The notes under the pieces are model-generated. The model saw only the letters and a program-made list of their open reading frames with translations, ran no database searches and was not told the origin of the DNA. Positions 8,061 to 16,637 of a stretch of 36,879 nucleotides of DNA are shown here, piece by piece. The stretch spans positions 1-36,879 of the forward strand of contig CAITLA010000042.1 of the NCBI GenBank assembly GCA_903893135.1. The letters run 5' to 3'. This stretch comes from an uncultured Syntrophaceae bacterium (GTDB taxonomy: Bacteria > Desulfobacterota > Syntrophia > Syntrophales > UBA2185). The stretch's first letter is position 1, and every line of letters starts with the position of its first letter. Position numbers and translations under genes: made by a program.

Positions 8061-8484
8061 TAAATATTATTTAAGTTGGACAGTCCGTTTTTTTTTGCAA
8101 AAAGGAAAATAGTGGTCTTGAAATATAAACACTTGGATACCGTATCTAACCCCATAAAATTGGGCGGCACTTCCGTTGCGCTCCATAGCGGTAGGTAAGC
8201 TCTGATGTTGTTAGATCAAATATTTCAAACGCAAATCCTCAAAATATATCATCCAGCATGCTTGTTGCTTTGTAGGTGCAGACAGCGACCGGCCGGATGA
8301 CTGTTCTTGAATAATCCAAAACGGTTTTTTTCATTGAATCCTTCCTATAACAAAGCATCCAGCAATTTTGACTGGCATACTTTCTTTCAACCGGTATGTA
8401 ACATCGACTGTATTCTTTAAGAGAAAAGTTTTTTAAAATATTGTATGTTTTATTTGTCAATCAATATTCTCCGAGGAATGAAAA
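8061..8484. other. Divergent intergenic region before the histidine kinase
   Basis: About 420 bases. The part nearest the lipoprotein has a run of T (8090-8097) and nothing recognisable. A 31-codon minus-strand frame with a strong ribosome binding site lies at 8239-8334. The 100 bases before the kinase are AT-rich, with a minus-strand TTGACA (8455-8460) but no well-spaced -10 box. Confidence 0.45.
8239..8334 (-). CDS. Hypothetical 31-residue peptide
   Basis: A short frame from ATG 8334 beginning MKKTVLDYSRTVIRPVAV and ending MLDDIF. It is supported by AGGAAGG five bases before the ATG, among the best ribosome binding sites in this window. There is one Cys, no membrane segment and no known family. 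The frame continues upstream to 8460 without resemblance to a protein, so the short form is preferred. It is divergent from the histidine kinase. Confidence 0.35.
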   Translation of the reverse strand: MKKTVLDYSRTVIRPVAVCTYKATSMLDDIF

Positions 8485-9729
8485 ATGAAAGATAAAGGCA
8501 AGACAAAGGCGCAACTCATAAAAGAGATGGCAGAAAAGCATCTACGCATTAGAGAGCTGGAAAAATCAGAAACCGAGCGCGTGGGGGCGGACGAAGCGTT
8601 GCGTTTGAGTATGGAACGGCTCCAGCTGGCACTCGATGCAGCGAATTCAGGAACCTGGGAATGGGATCTGCGAACCAACGAGAACATCTGGTCTGAGGAG
8701 TTGTGGAAGCTCTACGGGTTGGAACCTCATAGTTGTGAACCTTCTTACGAAGCCTGGCTGCATACGATTCATCCCTATGATCGGGCAAAGACCGAGCAGG
8801 TGGTTATGGAGGCAGCACGGAAGGGCACTGAACTGAATGCGGAATGGCGGGTGCTTCTTCCAGATGGTGAGGAGCGCTGGTTGATGTCCCGGGGACGTCC
8901 CTTGCTCGACGCCAATGGACAGGCAGAACGCTTCATCGGGGTTGTCATTGACATTAGCGAGCGAAAGCGGGCTGAGGAGGCGCTGCGGGAGTCAGAACGA
9001 CGATTATCCGAAATCATTGATTTCGCGCCTGATGCAACCTTTGCCATTAACAAAGAAGGAGAAGTCATCGCCTGGAACCGGGCTATTGAAGAAATGACCG
9101 GAGTTCGAGCCTCTGAAATCTTAGGAAAGGGCAATTACGAATATTCTTTGCCCTTTTATGGGGAACGGAGACCCATACTGATTGACCTCGTATTCAGCAC
9201 TGAAGAAGAAATCGAGCAGAAATACCATATTGTCAAGAAGGAGGAGGACATCTTCATAGCTGAGGCTGACGTAATACTAAGAGGATCAAATCGAGTGGTT
9301 TGGGGGAAAGCAAGCATCCAGCGCGACAATAAGGGTAGCATCACCGGTGCTATCGAGTCTATCCGTGACATCACCGAGCGCAGGCAGGCGGAAATAGATT
9401 TGGCAGAACGCACAATGCAGCTTGAAGCCGCCAACAAGGAACTGGAGAGCTTTAGCTACTCAGTCGCCCACGACCTGCGTGCCCCTCTGCGAGCTATTGA
9501 CGGGTACGCGCGCATGATCCTCAAGAAACAAGGTGATAAATTTGACAAGGATACCCTGGACAGATTTAACGTAATCAGATCCAACGCGCTTCTGATGGGC
9601 CAGCTTATTGACGATCTACTGGCCTTCTCCCGCCTGGGCAGGAAGTATATATCTCTTACGCTGCTGGACATGGATGTCCTTGTCAGGGATGTATGGAAAG
9701 AAATGCAAAACATGAACCCATGTTGCTGA
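8485..9729 (+). CDS. PAS-PAS sensor histidine kinase, N-terminal part (frameshifted)
   Basis: 414 residues with no signal peptide or membrane segment, so a cytoplasmic sensor. A short charged coil (1-40) is followed by PAS/PAC 1 (about 45-160, with [14 protein letters not shown] and a closing [12 protein letters not shown]). PAS 2 spans about 168-305 ([18 protein letters not shown] to [10 protein letters not shown]). The HisKA domain carries the phosphorylated His in [16 protein letters not shown] (about residue 329). The frame stops at 9729 just as the linker to the ATPase domain begins, and the missing domain continues in the next frame (9693-10097). GAGG lies 8 bases before the ATG at 8485. 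An earlier ATG (8478) reads only four codons. No response regulator gene is adjacent. Confidence 0.85.
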   Translation: MKDKGKTKAQLIKEMAEKHLRIRELEKSETERVGADEALRLSMERLQLALDAANSGTWEWDLRTNENIWSEELWKLYGLEPHSCEPSYEAWLHTIHPYDRAKTEQVVMEAARKGTELNAEWRVLLPDGEERWLMSRGRPLLDANGQAERFIGVVIDISERKRAEEALRESERRLSEIIDFAPDATFAINKEGEVIAWNRAIEEMTGVRASEILGKGNYEYSLPFYGERRPILIDLVFSTEEEIEQKYHIVKKEEDIFIAEADVILRGSNRVVWGKASIQRDNKGSITGAIESIRDITERRQAEIDLAERTMQLEAANKELESFSYSVAHDLRAPLRAIDGYARMILKKQGDKFDKDTLDRFNVIRSNALLMGQLIDDLLAFSRLGRKYISLTLLDMDVLVRDVWKEMQNMNPCC

Positions 9730-10097
9730 CAGTCAACAGCATCCCTCCAGGCTGCGGAGACAGGGCGCTAATTAAACAGGTGTATATCAACCTTCTTTCC
9801 AATGCCGTCAAATTCACGAGGAACCGGGAAACCGCACATATTGAAGCTGGAGGCTACTCCGATGGAAACGAAGTCGTGTATTATGTCAGGGACAACGGTG
9901 TCGGCTTTGACATGCAATATTGCGATAAATTGTTCGGAGTTTTTCAGCGTCTTCATAGTGCTGATGATTTCGAGGGGACCGGCGTTGGCCTCGCAATTGT
10001 CCAGCGTATTGTGCACAGGCACGGCGGACGGGTATGGGCGGAAGGCAAGATAGACCAGGGTGCTTGTATTTACTTTACACTTGGCGTAAGCAAATAA
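9693..10097 (+). CDS. Histidine kinase HATPase_c domain (C-terminal part of the frameshifted kinase)
   Basis: 134 residues that complete the kinase starting at 8485. The N box is [12 protein letters not shown]1 [10 protein letters not shown] box FGVFQRLHS and G2 [12 protein letters not shown], ending [19 protein letters not shown]. This is the arrangement of phytochrome-like soluble kinases. The start at 9693 overlaps the preceding frame and has no ribosome binding site, so it is unlikely to be an independent start. Fusion of the two frames would give a kinase of about 530 residues. Either a real mutation has inactivated the gene or a base is missing in the sequence near 9711-9729. Confidence 0.8.
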   Translation: MERNAKHEPMLLTVNSIPPGCGDRALIKQVYINLLSNAVKFTRNRETAHIEAGGYSDGNEVVYYVRDNGVGFDMQYCDKLFGVFQRLHSADDFEGTGVGLAIVQRIVHRHGGRVWAEGKIDQGACIYFTLGVSK

Positions 10098-10123
10098 ACT
10101 GTTTTTATGGATGCGAAGGAGCT

Positions 10124-10993
10124 TTATGGCTCTTTTGAAGATCGTTTCTCTGCCGCTCTAGAAGGGTTCGCAGGCTTTCCGGTATTCATAGCACCGTCAA
10201 GGGCAGATCCCTTGGCAGCCGGTTCCGATGGTTCCGGAGGCGCCTTCATATCTTCGCCCTCAATTCTGTCCGGTTCACTCAGCATCTCTTCGTATTCCGG
10301 TATCACCACGCCCCTTCTAACCATGATTTCGTATATTTTATCAGAGCGGCTCTCAACAAACTTTGAAGTGCCGGCGGGATTATATCTTATAGGATTGGGA
10401 AGGGCCGCTGCCAGCCTTGCTGCCTCCTGGGCTGTCAGGTCTGATACTGCTTTGCCAAAGTAGTGGCGCGCAGCAGTCTCGATACCGAACAGGCCATCAC
10501 CCCATTCCACGACATTCAGATAAAGCTCGATAATTCTCTTCTTGGAAAGATTTCTCTCTAACCGCCATGTGAGGATCGCTTCCTTTATCTTGCGGACGGG
10601 ATTTTTTGAAGGAGTCAGATACAGGTTCTTTGCGAGTTGCTGGCTTATGGTGCTTCCGCCGAGGACAAACTTTCTCTTCTTGATGTCTTTTTCAATGGCC
10701 TTATGTATGGCCTCGTAATCAAACCCTTCATGAGTCCAGAATTTATCGTCTTCCGCAATAATCACCGCCTTTATCACGTACGGAGGAATCTGCGACAGTG
10801 GCACCCATTGCTGAATGATTTTTTTCTTCTTGCCCTGACTCTGCCACTCTTTTTCCCGATACTCCATGAAAGCCGTCTTTTTAGGATACACCTTCCTCAG
10901 CTTTGAGACATCAGGGTAAACGAAATACAAGCCGATACTCAGAAAAAGGGCAGATATAAGGGTAACAACAAGAATGCTGATTAATCTTTTCAT
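10124..10993 (-). CDS. mtgA: Monofunctional biosynthetic peptidoglycan transglycosylase
   Basis: 289 residues with one N-terminal membrane anchor (about 4-26) and a GT51 glycosyltransferase domain that polymerises lipid II in the periplasm. The catalytic Glu motif is AEDDKFWTHEGFD (about residues 80-92). Other signatures are GGSTISQQLAKNLYL, RKIKEAILTWRLE and ELYLNVVEWG. There is no transpeptidase domain, so it is MtgA-type rather than class A PBP. The C-terminal 50 residues (Pro/Ala/Glu/Lys-rich, after LSEPDRIEGED) are an extension not usual in MtgA and look disordered. No strong ribosome binding site precedes the ATG at 10993. Confidence 0.93.
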   Translation of the reverse strand: MKRLISILVVTLISALFLSIGLYFVYPDVSKLRKVYPKKTAFMEYREKEWQSQGKKKKIIQQWVPLSQIPPYVIKAVIIAEDDKFWTHEGFDYEAIHKAIEKDIKKRKFVLGGSTISQQLAKNLYLTPSKNPVRKIKEAILTWRLERNLSKKRIIELYLNVVEWGDGLFGIETAARHYFGKAVSDLTAQEAARLAAALPNPIRYNPAGTSKFVESRSDKIYEIMVRRGVVIPEYEEMLSEPDRIEGEDMKAPPEPSEPAAKGSALDGAMNTGKPANPSRAAEKRSSKEP

Positions 10994-11393
10994 CTTAAGT
11001 CAAGGAATCCCCCCTCCCCTCTTGTAAAGGAGTTCAAGAAGGATTTTCAATACGTATTTGATGGCACGCGCCATCAGGAATGCTTCATATATCAGATTAT
11101 CATATTATGAAAGCACGGAGTAGCATCCGGACTTATTGATAAACACCTTTTTTGACCAATTATAATGAAATTACGAACGCATGAACTGCCATATTATTGA
11201 AGCGAAAAGGCATGATTTTATTTGATTTTATTGAAAACTTCACGATTTTGTGAAAATTTACTTTGACTTATGGGAATATTTTTTGTAGAAGATGACGTTA
11301 GCTTTTTTTGTGTGCAGCTTGTCATCCATTGTCAAAATCTGTGCACCGTTAACATAGTGGGGCATCCCCCGAATGAAAAAGAGGAGGTACTTC
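10994..11393. other. Divergent intergenic region between mtgA and the NlpC/P60 gene
   Basis: 400 bases of AT-rich DNA. A perfect dyad GATGGC-N4-GCCATC lies at 11060-11075, closer to mtgA. For the plus strand, TTGATA (11136-11141) and a perfect TATAAT (11161-11166) are 19 bases apart, a possible but loosely spaced promoter for the gene at 11394. A small dyad TTCAC-N6-GTGAA lies near 11240. A 92-codon minus-strand frame (11258-11536) mostly overlaps the real plus-strand gene and is not called. Confidence 0.4.
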
Positions 11394-12359
11394 ATGATGA
11401 AACGGCAGATTTTCCTATGGATGGGACTGATTGTCCTGTTCACTGCATTTGGCCTCAACCAGGAGGTCTTTGCAAAGGAATATAAAGTCAGGCGAGGCGA
11501 TTCACTCGCCAAGATTTCAAAAAAGTTCGGCGTCACCCCTCAGGCCTTGATGGAAGCAAACGCTCTCACTAGTGATGCCCTTCGACCCAGACAAGTCCTC
11601 ATCATTCCCGATAACGGCAAGAAGAAAATAGCCAAATCCAAGAAGACCCCTTCCTATGGCTCCGAATACTACGTGGTGAAAAAGGGGGATACCCTTAAAA
11701 CCATCGCAAAGAAAACAGGCCATCCCGTAAGTGAAATCAGCAGGCTGAATCATGTCAATGCAAGAGCCTTGAAAATAGGGCAGAAACTTGTCCTTGCCAG
11801 GCACGGTCCTGTGAGACAACTGGCGACAGCGAGAACTGATGAAACAGAGGAATCAGTCGAAGATGATGACTTTTTGGGCGATGATGATGACCTTGTCATG
11901 AACGATGACCCGGCAGAAGTGACAAGGGATGCAGATTCAAGCTCAGAATTACTCGGCAACTGGGACAGTCCCAATGAACGGTCATTGTTTGTCAGGGTCG
12001 CCAAAGGATTTTTAGGCGCACCCTATCGATTAGGGGGATCGTCGGTCAGGGGTTTAGATTGCTCCGCGTTTGTAAGAAAGATTTACGAATTCTTTGACGT
12101 CAGCCTTCCCAGAACGGCGAAGGAACAGGCACATGTGGGGAAGCATGTATCGAGAGATGAACTTAAAGAGGGAGACCTCGTCTTCTTCAATACGAGGCGG
12201 GCCTATGGACATGTGGGGATATATATAGGAAACAATGAATTCGTCCACGCCTCAGCCGGCCGGGAGAGAAGAGTCAGGATAGATACCCTCGACAAACCTT
12301 ACTATGACAAACGCTTTGTCAAAGCCGTCAGGATCAAGGGGTTAGACAGCGGAGTATAA
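11394..12359 (+). CDS. LysM-LysM-NlpC/P60 cell-wall endopeptidase
   Basis: 321 residues, secreted. The ATG at 11394 has GAGGAGG six bases upstream. The signal peptide ends near NQEVFA. LysM 1 (YKVRRGDSLAKISKKFG to RQVLIIP, about residues 30-73) and LysM 2 (YYVVKKGDTLKTIAKKTG to QKLVLA, about 91-136) bind peptidoglycan. An acidic Asp/Glu linker spans about 146-185. The NlpC/P60 domain has catalytic Cys in GLDCSAFV, His in GHVGIYIG and a third residue in the HAS segment. The family cuts D-gamma-glutamyl-meso-diaminopimelate bonds. A strong terminator follows, so it is probably monocistronic. Confidence 0.95.
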   Translation: MMKRQIFLWMGLIVLFTAFGLNQEVFAKEYKVRRGDSLAKISKKFGVTPQALMEANALTSDALRPRQVLIIPDNGKKKIAKSKKTPSYGSEYYVVKKGDTLKTIAKKTGHPVSEISRLNHVNARALKIGQKLVLARHGPVRQLATARTDETEESVEDDDFLGDDDDLVMNDDPAEVTRDADSSSELLGNWDSPNERSLFVRVAKGFLGAPYRLGGSSVRGLDCSAFVRKIYEFFDVSLPRTAKEQAHVGKHVSRDELKEGDLVFFNTRRAYGHVGIYIGNNEFVHASAGRERRVRIDTLDKPYYDKRFVKAVRIKGLDSGV

Positions 12360-12401
12360 TCCACCTTTATAGCGTGGGGAAAAAGGAAAAAGGTTGGAAA
12401 G

Positions 12402-12430
12402 ATGGGACATAGACATGTCCCATTTTTTTT
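12402..12430 (+). terminator. Intrinsic terminator
   Basis: A perfect 9-bp stem ATGGGACAT/ATGTCCCAT with loop AGAC, followed by a run of T. It lies 43 bases after the NlpC/P60 gene stop. Confidence 0.9.
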
Positions 12431-12640
12431 CACCATATGTCCACGAGGGAAGCTGGATACTGACTAAGACACATTTCTATTGATTTATTCGCATACCATA
12501 TATATCCTTAACCCGGTATAGACAGCAAAGATCCGTCGCAGTCAGGCAATTACGGAACGAGAGTTGCCGTTTGCATAGAGGAGCCGAGCACGGCAAAACA
12601 GAGTAAATGAATAATTATAAGAATTGTGAAGGAGGCAGAC

Positions 12641-13393
12641 ATGCATAAGAAAGCGCTATCATTCATCATTGTTTTAATTTTTTCCTTTTCTATTGGCGGC
12701 TGTGTTACCACGGCCACTTACGAGAAGAAATCCGCGGAGGCCGATAGTCAGGCAAAGGAACTCGCAGCCGTGAAGGCAGACAGAGACGATCTGGATAAGG
12801 TTTTGAAAGCCAAAACTGATGACCTGTCAAAGTCAATCGCGGATCTCAGGCAGAAAACTGCTGACCTCGAAGCTGAAAATACAAGACTGAAGGAAAATGT
12901 CGCTGAGTTAAAAAAGAAGGAGGCAGAGGTTCAGTCTGAGAGCAATACCTATAAACAACTGACGCAGGAAATGAAGGGTGAGATTGCCAAGGGCCAGATC
13001 ACAATTTCAGAACTTAAAGGAAAATTGACACTGGATGTGGTTGACAAGATCCTTTTTGCCTCCGGACACGCAGAGGTGACAAAGGAAGGACTGGCAGTTT
13101 TGCAGAGGGTCATCGACATCCTCAAAAACGTCAAGGATAAGGCGATCCGCACTGAGGGGCACACCGACAATGTAAAGATCAAAGGCGCCCTCGTCAAACA
13201 GTACCCCACCAACTGGGAACTTTCGGCAGCTCGAGCCATCAACGTCGCAAAATATTTACAGCAGCAGGGAATTGATCCCACACTTCTATCAGCCACTGGT
13301 TTTGGGGAATACAAGCCGGTAGCAGGTAACGACACTTCCGAAGGGCGGGCTAAAAACCGGAGGATTGCTATTATTCTCCTGCCAAAGGAGTGA
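12641..13393 (+). CDS. OmpA/MotB-domain lipoprotein with long coiled coil
   Basis: 250 residues. The ATG at 12641 has AAGGAGG five bases upstream. The signal peptide ends in IGGC, a lipobox with Cys near residue 21. Residues 30-135 are an almost continuous coiled coil rich in Lys, Glu, Ala and Asp, followed by an OmpA-like peptidoglycan-binding domain: ILFASGHAEVTKEG, RTEGHTDNVKI, NWELSAARA, SATGFGEYKPVA and KNRRIAIIL. It should span the periplasm from a lipid anchor to peptidoglycan. The 210-base leader after the 12402 terminator contains small dyads (GCCG-N4-CGGC near 12582), but no known riboswitch could be recognised. Aconitase starts 18 bases downstream without a convincing ribosome binding site. 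Confidence 0.93.
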   Translation: MHKKALSFIIVLIFSFSIGGCVTTATYEKKSAEADSQAKELAAVKADRDDLDKVLKAKTDDLSKSIADLRQKTADLEAENTRLKENVAELKKKEAEVQSESNTYKQLTQEMKGEIAKGQITISELKGKLTLDVVDKILFASGHAEVTKEGLAVLQRVIDILKNVKDKAIRTEGHTDNVKIKGALVKQYPTNWELSAARAINVAKYLQQQGIDPTLLSATGFGEYKPVAGNDTSEGRAKNRRIAIILLPKE

Positions 13394-13411
13394 AAGCATA
13401 ACAAGAATCTC

Positions 13412-15349
13412 ATGGGCAAGACGATCACCGAAAAAATAATTGAAGCACATATTGTTTCAGGTAGATTCGTTCCCGGAACTGAGATCGGAATTAGAATCGA
13501 TCAGACCCTGACGCAGGACGCCACAGGGACCATGGCCTATCTTGAGTTTGAATCGATGCACGTCCCGAGAGTCAGAACGGAATTGTCCATAAGTTATATT
13601 GATCATAATACCATTCAGAGCGGGTTTGAAAATTCCGATGACCACAGGTACCTGCAAACTGTAGCGCAGAAGTATGGCATATACCTTTCACGGGCGGGTA
13701 ACGGTATCTGTCACCAGGTGCACTTTGAGAGGTTTGGAAAACCAGGGAAAACGCTCCTCGGTTCCGACAGCCACACGCCCACGGGTGGCGCCCTCGGCAT
13801 GCTCGCCATCGGCGCCGGGGGTCTGGATGTGGCTCTGGCCATGGCGGGGGAACCCTTCTGCTTTACCTGTCCCAGGATAATCAAGATCAATCTTACCGGT
13901 ACACTGCCTCCATGGACATCCGCCAAGGATATTATCCTGAAGGTTCTTGAGATATTTACCACGAAGGGAAATGTCGGGTTCATCTTTGAATATGGGGGAG
14001 AAGGTACGGCGACTCTTTCGGCGCCCGAGAGGGCTACCATAGCCAATATGGGCGCGGAATGCGGCGTAACCACATCCATCTTCCCGAGCGACGAGATGGC
14101 GCGGATTTTCTTGAAGGCCCAGAAGCGGCATGATGACTGGCAGGAAATAAGAGCCGATCTGGATGCAGAATATGACCGAATCGTTGATATTGACCTCTCT
14201 CATATCGTTCCACTCACAGCAAAACCGCACAGTCCAGATAATATAAGCCCCGTGAGAGACGTGGGAGGAATTCGAGTGGACCAGGTCTGTATCGGAAGTT
14301 GCACCAATTCATCATACAAAGACCTCGCAACAGTCGCCAGGATTTTAAAAGGCAATGTGGTTCACCCGGAGGTCAGTTTTATCATTGCACCTGGCTCACG
14401 ACAGGTACTGGAAAATCTTGCCAGAGAAGGTTATCTTACGGACCTCATTATGGCAGGGGCGAGACTCATGGAAAGCGCATGCGGATTCTGCATCGGCAAC
14501 AGCCAAAGTCCCCAGACAAGAGGGGTGTCCCTCCGAACATCAAACCGAAATTACCTTGGCCGGTCAGGCACACTTGATGCACAAGTCTATCTTGTAAGTG
14601 CCGAAACCGCGGCAGCCTCAGCCATAACGGGGAGAATTACGGATCCCCGTGACCTCGGTGTGGTCTATCCTCAAGTGCCCATGCCCGACCGTTTTTATAT
14701 TGATGACAGTATGATCATCAAGCCCGAGTCGACTGAGAACTCTTCTGCCATAGAAATTTTCCGCGGTCCGAATATAGGCGTTCCGCCTGCGAATGACCCG
14801 TTTCCGGAGATGATTAAGGGTGAAGTCACCATCAAGGTGGGAGACAAAATCACGACTGATCATATTGTTCCTGCCGGCACCAGGATGAAATATCGATCAA
14901 ACATACCCAAATACTCGGAGTGTTTTTTTGAACCGCTCGATGGGCAATGTTCCGAACGTGCTACAAAAATCCGGGACAAGGGAAAACACAATATAATCAT
15001 CGCCGGACTTTCATACGGGCAGGGTTCGTCGAGAGAACACGCCGCCATATGCACGATGTTCCTGGGTGTGAAGGCCGTCATCGCTAAGTCTTTCGAAAGA
15101 ATTCACGCGGCAAATCTGATAAACTTTGGAATACTTCCCGTTACATTTAAGGACGACAGGGACTACGAGCGTATCAACCAGGGGGACAGCCTTGAGATTA
15201 CCGACGCCAGAAAGACCATCGAGGGAAGCGAAAAGATGCTCGTAAGGAATGTCTCTAACAGTTTAACATTTGAGGTTAATTACAATCTGTCAGAACGGCA
15301 GAAAAAAATTCTTCTTGCCGGCGGTGCACTGAATCTAAGGCACATCTGA
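13412..15349 (+). CDS. Aconitate hydratase, short AcnA-like type
   Basis: 645 residues, shorter than E. coli AcnA (about 890) and matching the bacterial and archaeal short aconitase family. It isomerises citrate to isocitrate with a labile [4Fe-4S] cluster. Visible signatures are QDATGTMAYLEFE, LLGSDSHTPTGGALGM, and the cluster Cys in GSCTNSS (one) and ACGFCIG (two). The swivel domain has KITTDHIVPAG and YGQGSSREHAA (substrate-binding Ser/Arg). It runs directly into isocitrate dehydrogenase, forming the oxidative branch toward 2-oxoglutarate. The ATG at 13412 agrees with the family N-terminus. Confidence 0.96.
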   Translation: MGKTITEKIIEAHIVSGRFVPGTEIGIRIDQTLTQDATGTMAYLEFESMHVPRVRTELSISYIDHNTIQSGFENSDDHRYLQTVAQKYGIYLSRAGNGICHQVHFERFGKPGKTLLGSDSHTPTGGALGMLAIGAGGLDVALAMAGEPFCFTCPRIIKINLTGTLPPWTSAKDIILKVLEIFTTKGNVGFIFEYGGEGTATLSAPERATIANMGAECGVTTSIFPSDEMARIFLKAQKRHDDWQEIRADLDAEYDRIVDIDLSHIVPLTAKPHSPDNISPVRDVGGIRVDQVCIGSCTNSSYKDLATVARILKGNVVHPEVSFIIAPGSRQVLENLAREGYLTDLIMAGARLMESACGFCIGNSQSPQTRGVSLRTSNRNYLGRSGTLDAQVYLVSAETAAASAITGRITDPRDLGVVYPQVPMPDRFYIDDSMIIKPESTENSSAIEIFRGPNIGVPPANDPFPEMIKGEVTIKVGDKITTDHIVPAGTRMKYRSNIPKYSECFFEPLDGQCSERATKIRDKGKHNIIIAGLSYGQGSSREHAAICTMFLGVKAVIAKSFERIHAANLINFGILPVTFKDDRDYERINQGDSLEITDARKTIEGSEKMLVRNVSNSLTFEVNYNLSERQKKILLAGGALNLRHI

Positions 15350-15368
15350 TAGACAGGTCATCTCCTTT

Positions 15369-16637
15369 GTGATAGAAAAAAGTATGAAATCGTCAGGCAA
15401 AAAATCTGTTCCTTTGATGGATAGGATAAAAGTCAAGTCTACCATCGTCGAGATGGATGGTGACGAGATGGCGAGAATCATGTGGAAGCTGGTTAAGGAC
15501 AAGCTGCTCCTTCCCTATCTTGCCATGGACATCGAATACTACGATCTTCACATCAAGAATCGTGATGCAACGGACGACCGGGTTACAATTGCTGCGGCAA
15601 GAGCTATTATGAAACACCGCGTAGGGGTCAAGTGCGCGACGATCACACCGAATGAAGAAAGGGTCAAAGAATACAATCTCAAGAAACTGTGGAAGAGCCC
15701 CAATGCAACAATCAGGGAGATGCTTGACGGAACTGTCTTTAGAAAGCCAATCCTCGTGAAAAATATCCGGCCATCTGTATCCACTTGGAAGAAACCCATC
15801 ACCATAGGCAGACACGCGTATGGCGACGTTTACAGCAGTACGGAGATGCGGATAACCTCTCCCGGAAAGGCAGAGCTCCTTTTTACACCCATAGGAGGCG
15901 GCTCACCCATCAGGCAGACCATTAAGGAATTTAGAGGACCGGGGATTATCCAGGGCACGCACAATACCGACGAGTCCATAGAAAGTTTCGCAAAAGTCTG
16001 CTTCATGTATGCCCTCGATCAAAAGATTGATCTCTGGTTCAGCGGCAAGGATACCATCTCCCAGATATACGATGGCCGCTTCAAGGATATATTTGAGAAA
16101 GAGTATGCAAGAAACTGGAAGGAAAAATTCAATCGCGCAGGTATCTCATATTTTTATACACTAATCGATGATGCTGCGGCCCGCATCATGAAGTCTGAAG
16201 GCGGCCTGCTGTGGGCTCTCAAGAACTACGATGGAGATGTCATGTCCGATATGATAGCATCAGCGAACGGCAGTCTGGCCATGATGACCTCCGTCCTGGT
16301 TTCTCCTCATGGGTATATCGAGTACGAAGCGGCTCACGGCACGGTACAGAAACACTATTACAAATATCTCCGAGGCGAAGAAACATCTACAAACCCCATG
16401 GCAATAATCTTTGCCTGGTCGGGATACCTCCGCAAGCGCGCCGAGATCGACGTGACTCCCGAAGTAGGCTCGTTTGCGGACAAACTTGAAAAGGCGGCCC
16501 TTTCTGCTGTGGCATCCGGTATCATGACAGGCGATCTCCTCTCGGTTGCAAAGCAGAGCCTTAAGAACAGGAAGGTCAATACGGAAGCATTCATCGATGC
16601 AATTGCCAAAAATCTCAGAAAGAAACTATTTGGTTAA
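15369..16637 (+). CDS. icd: Isocitrate dehydrogenase, eukaryotic-type (NADP-dependent family)
   Basis: 422 residues. The protein follows the mitochondrial/cytosolic IDH1-IDH2 pattern rather than the E. coli type: VEMDGDEMARIMWKLVKD, YDLHIKNRDATDD, VGVKCATITPNEERV, WKSPNATIRE, IGRHAYGDVY, KSEGGLLWALKNYDGDV and AAHGTVQKHYYKYLRGEET. It oxidatively decarboxylates isocitrate to 2-oxoglutarate. The cofactor loop reads VQKHYY where human IDH1 has VTRHYR, so the phosphate-binding Arg is Lys; NADP is still likely. The listed start is a GTG at 15369; ATGs at 15384 and 15417 are possible and the last would fit the family best. It is 19 bases after aconitase and overlaps rlmN. Confidence 0.95.
   Translation: MIEKSMKSSGKKSVPLMDRIKVKSTIVEMDGDEMARIMWKLVKDKLLLPYLAMDIEYYDLHIKNRDATDDRVTIAAARAIMKHRVGVKCATITPNEERVKEYNLKKLWKSPNATIREMLDGTVFRKPILVKNIRPSVSTWKKPITIGRHAYGDVYSSTEMRITSPGKAELLFTPIGGGSPIRQTIKEFRGPGIIQGTHNTDESIESFAKVCFMYALDQKIDLWFSGKDTISQIYDGRFKDIFEKEYARNWKEKFNRAGISYFYTLIDDAAARIMKSEGGLLWALKNYDGDVMSDMIASANGSLAMMTSVLVSPHGYIEYEAAHGTVQKHYYKYLRGEETSTNPMAIIFAWSGYLRKRAEIDVTPEVGSFADKLEKAALSAVASGIMTGDLLSVAKQSLKNRKVNTEAFIDAIAKNLRKKLFG

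Noticed and set aside
11258-11536. 92-codon minus-strand frame upstream of the NlpC/P60 gene
   Set aside because: It overlaps the start, ribosome binding site and signal peptide of a well-supported gene on the other strand.
12480-12605. Possible cyclic-di-GMP (GEMM) riboswitch before the OmpA lipoprotein
   Set aside because: GCAAAG and small hairpins are present, but the GEMM core motifs and their order could not be matched. I see only ordinary small dyads.
13688-14230. 180-codon minus-strand frame inside aconitase
   Set aside because: It is antisense to conserved aconitase sequence, with no start signal and no recognisable domain.
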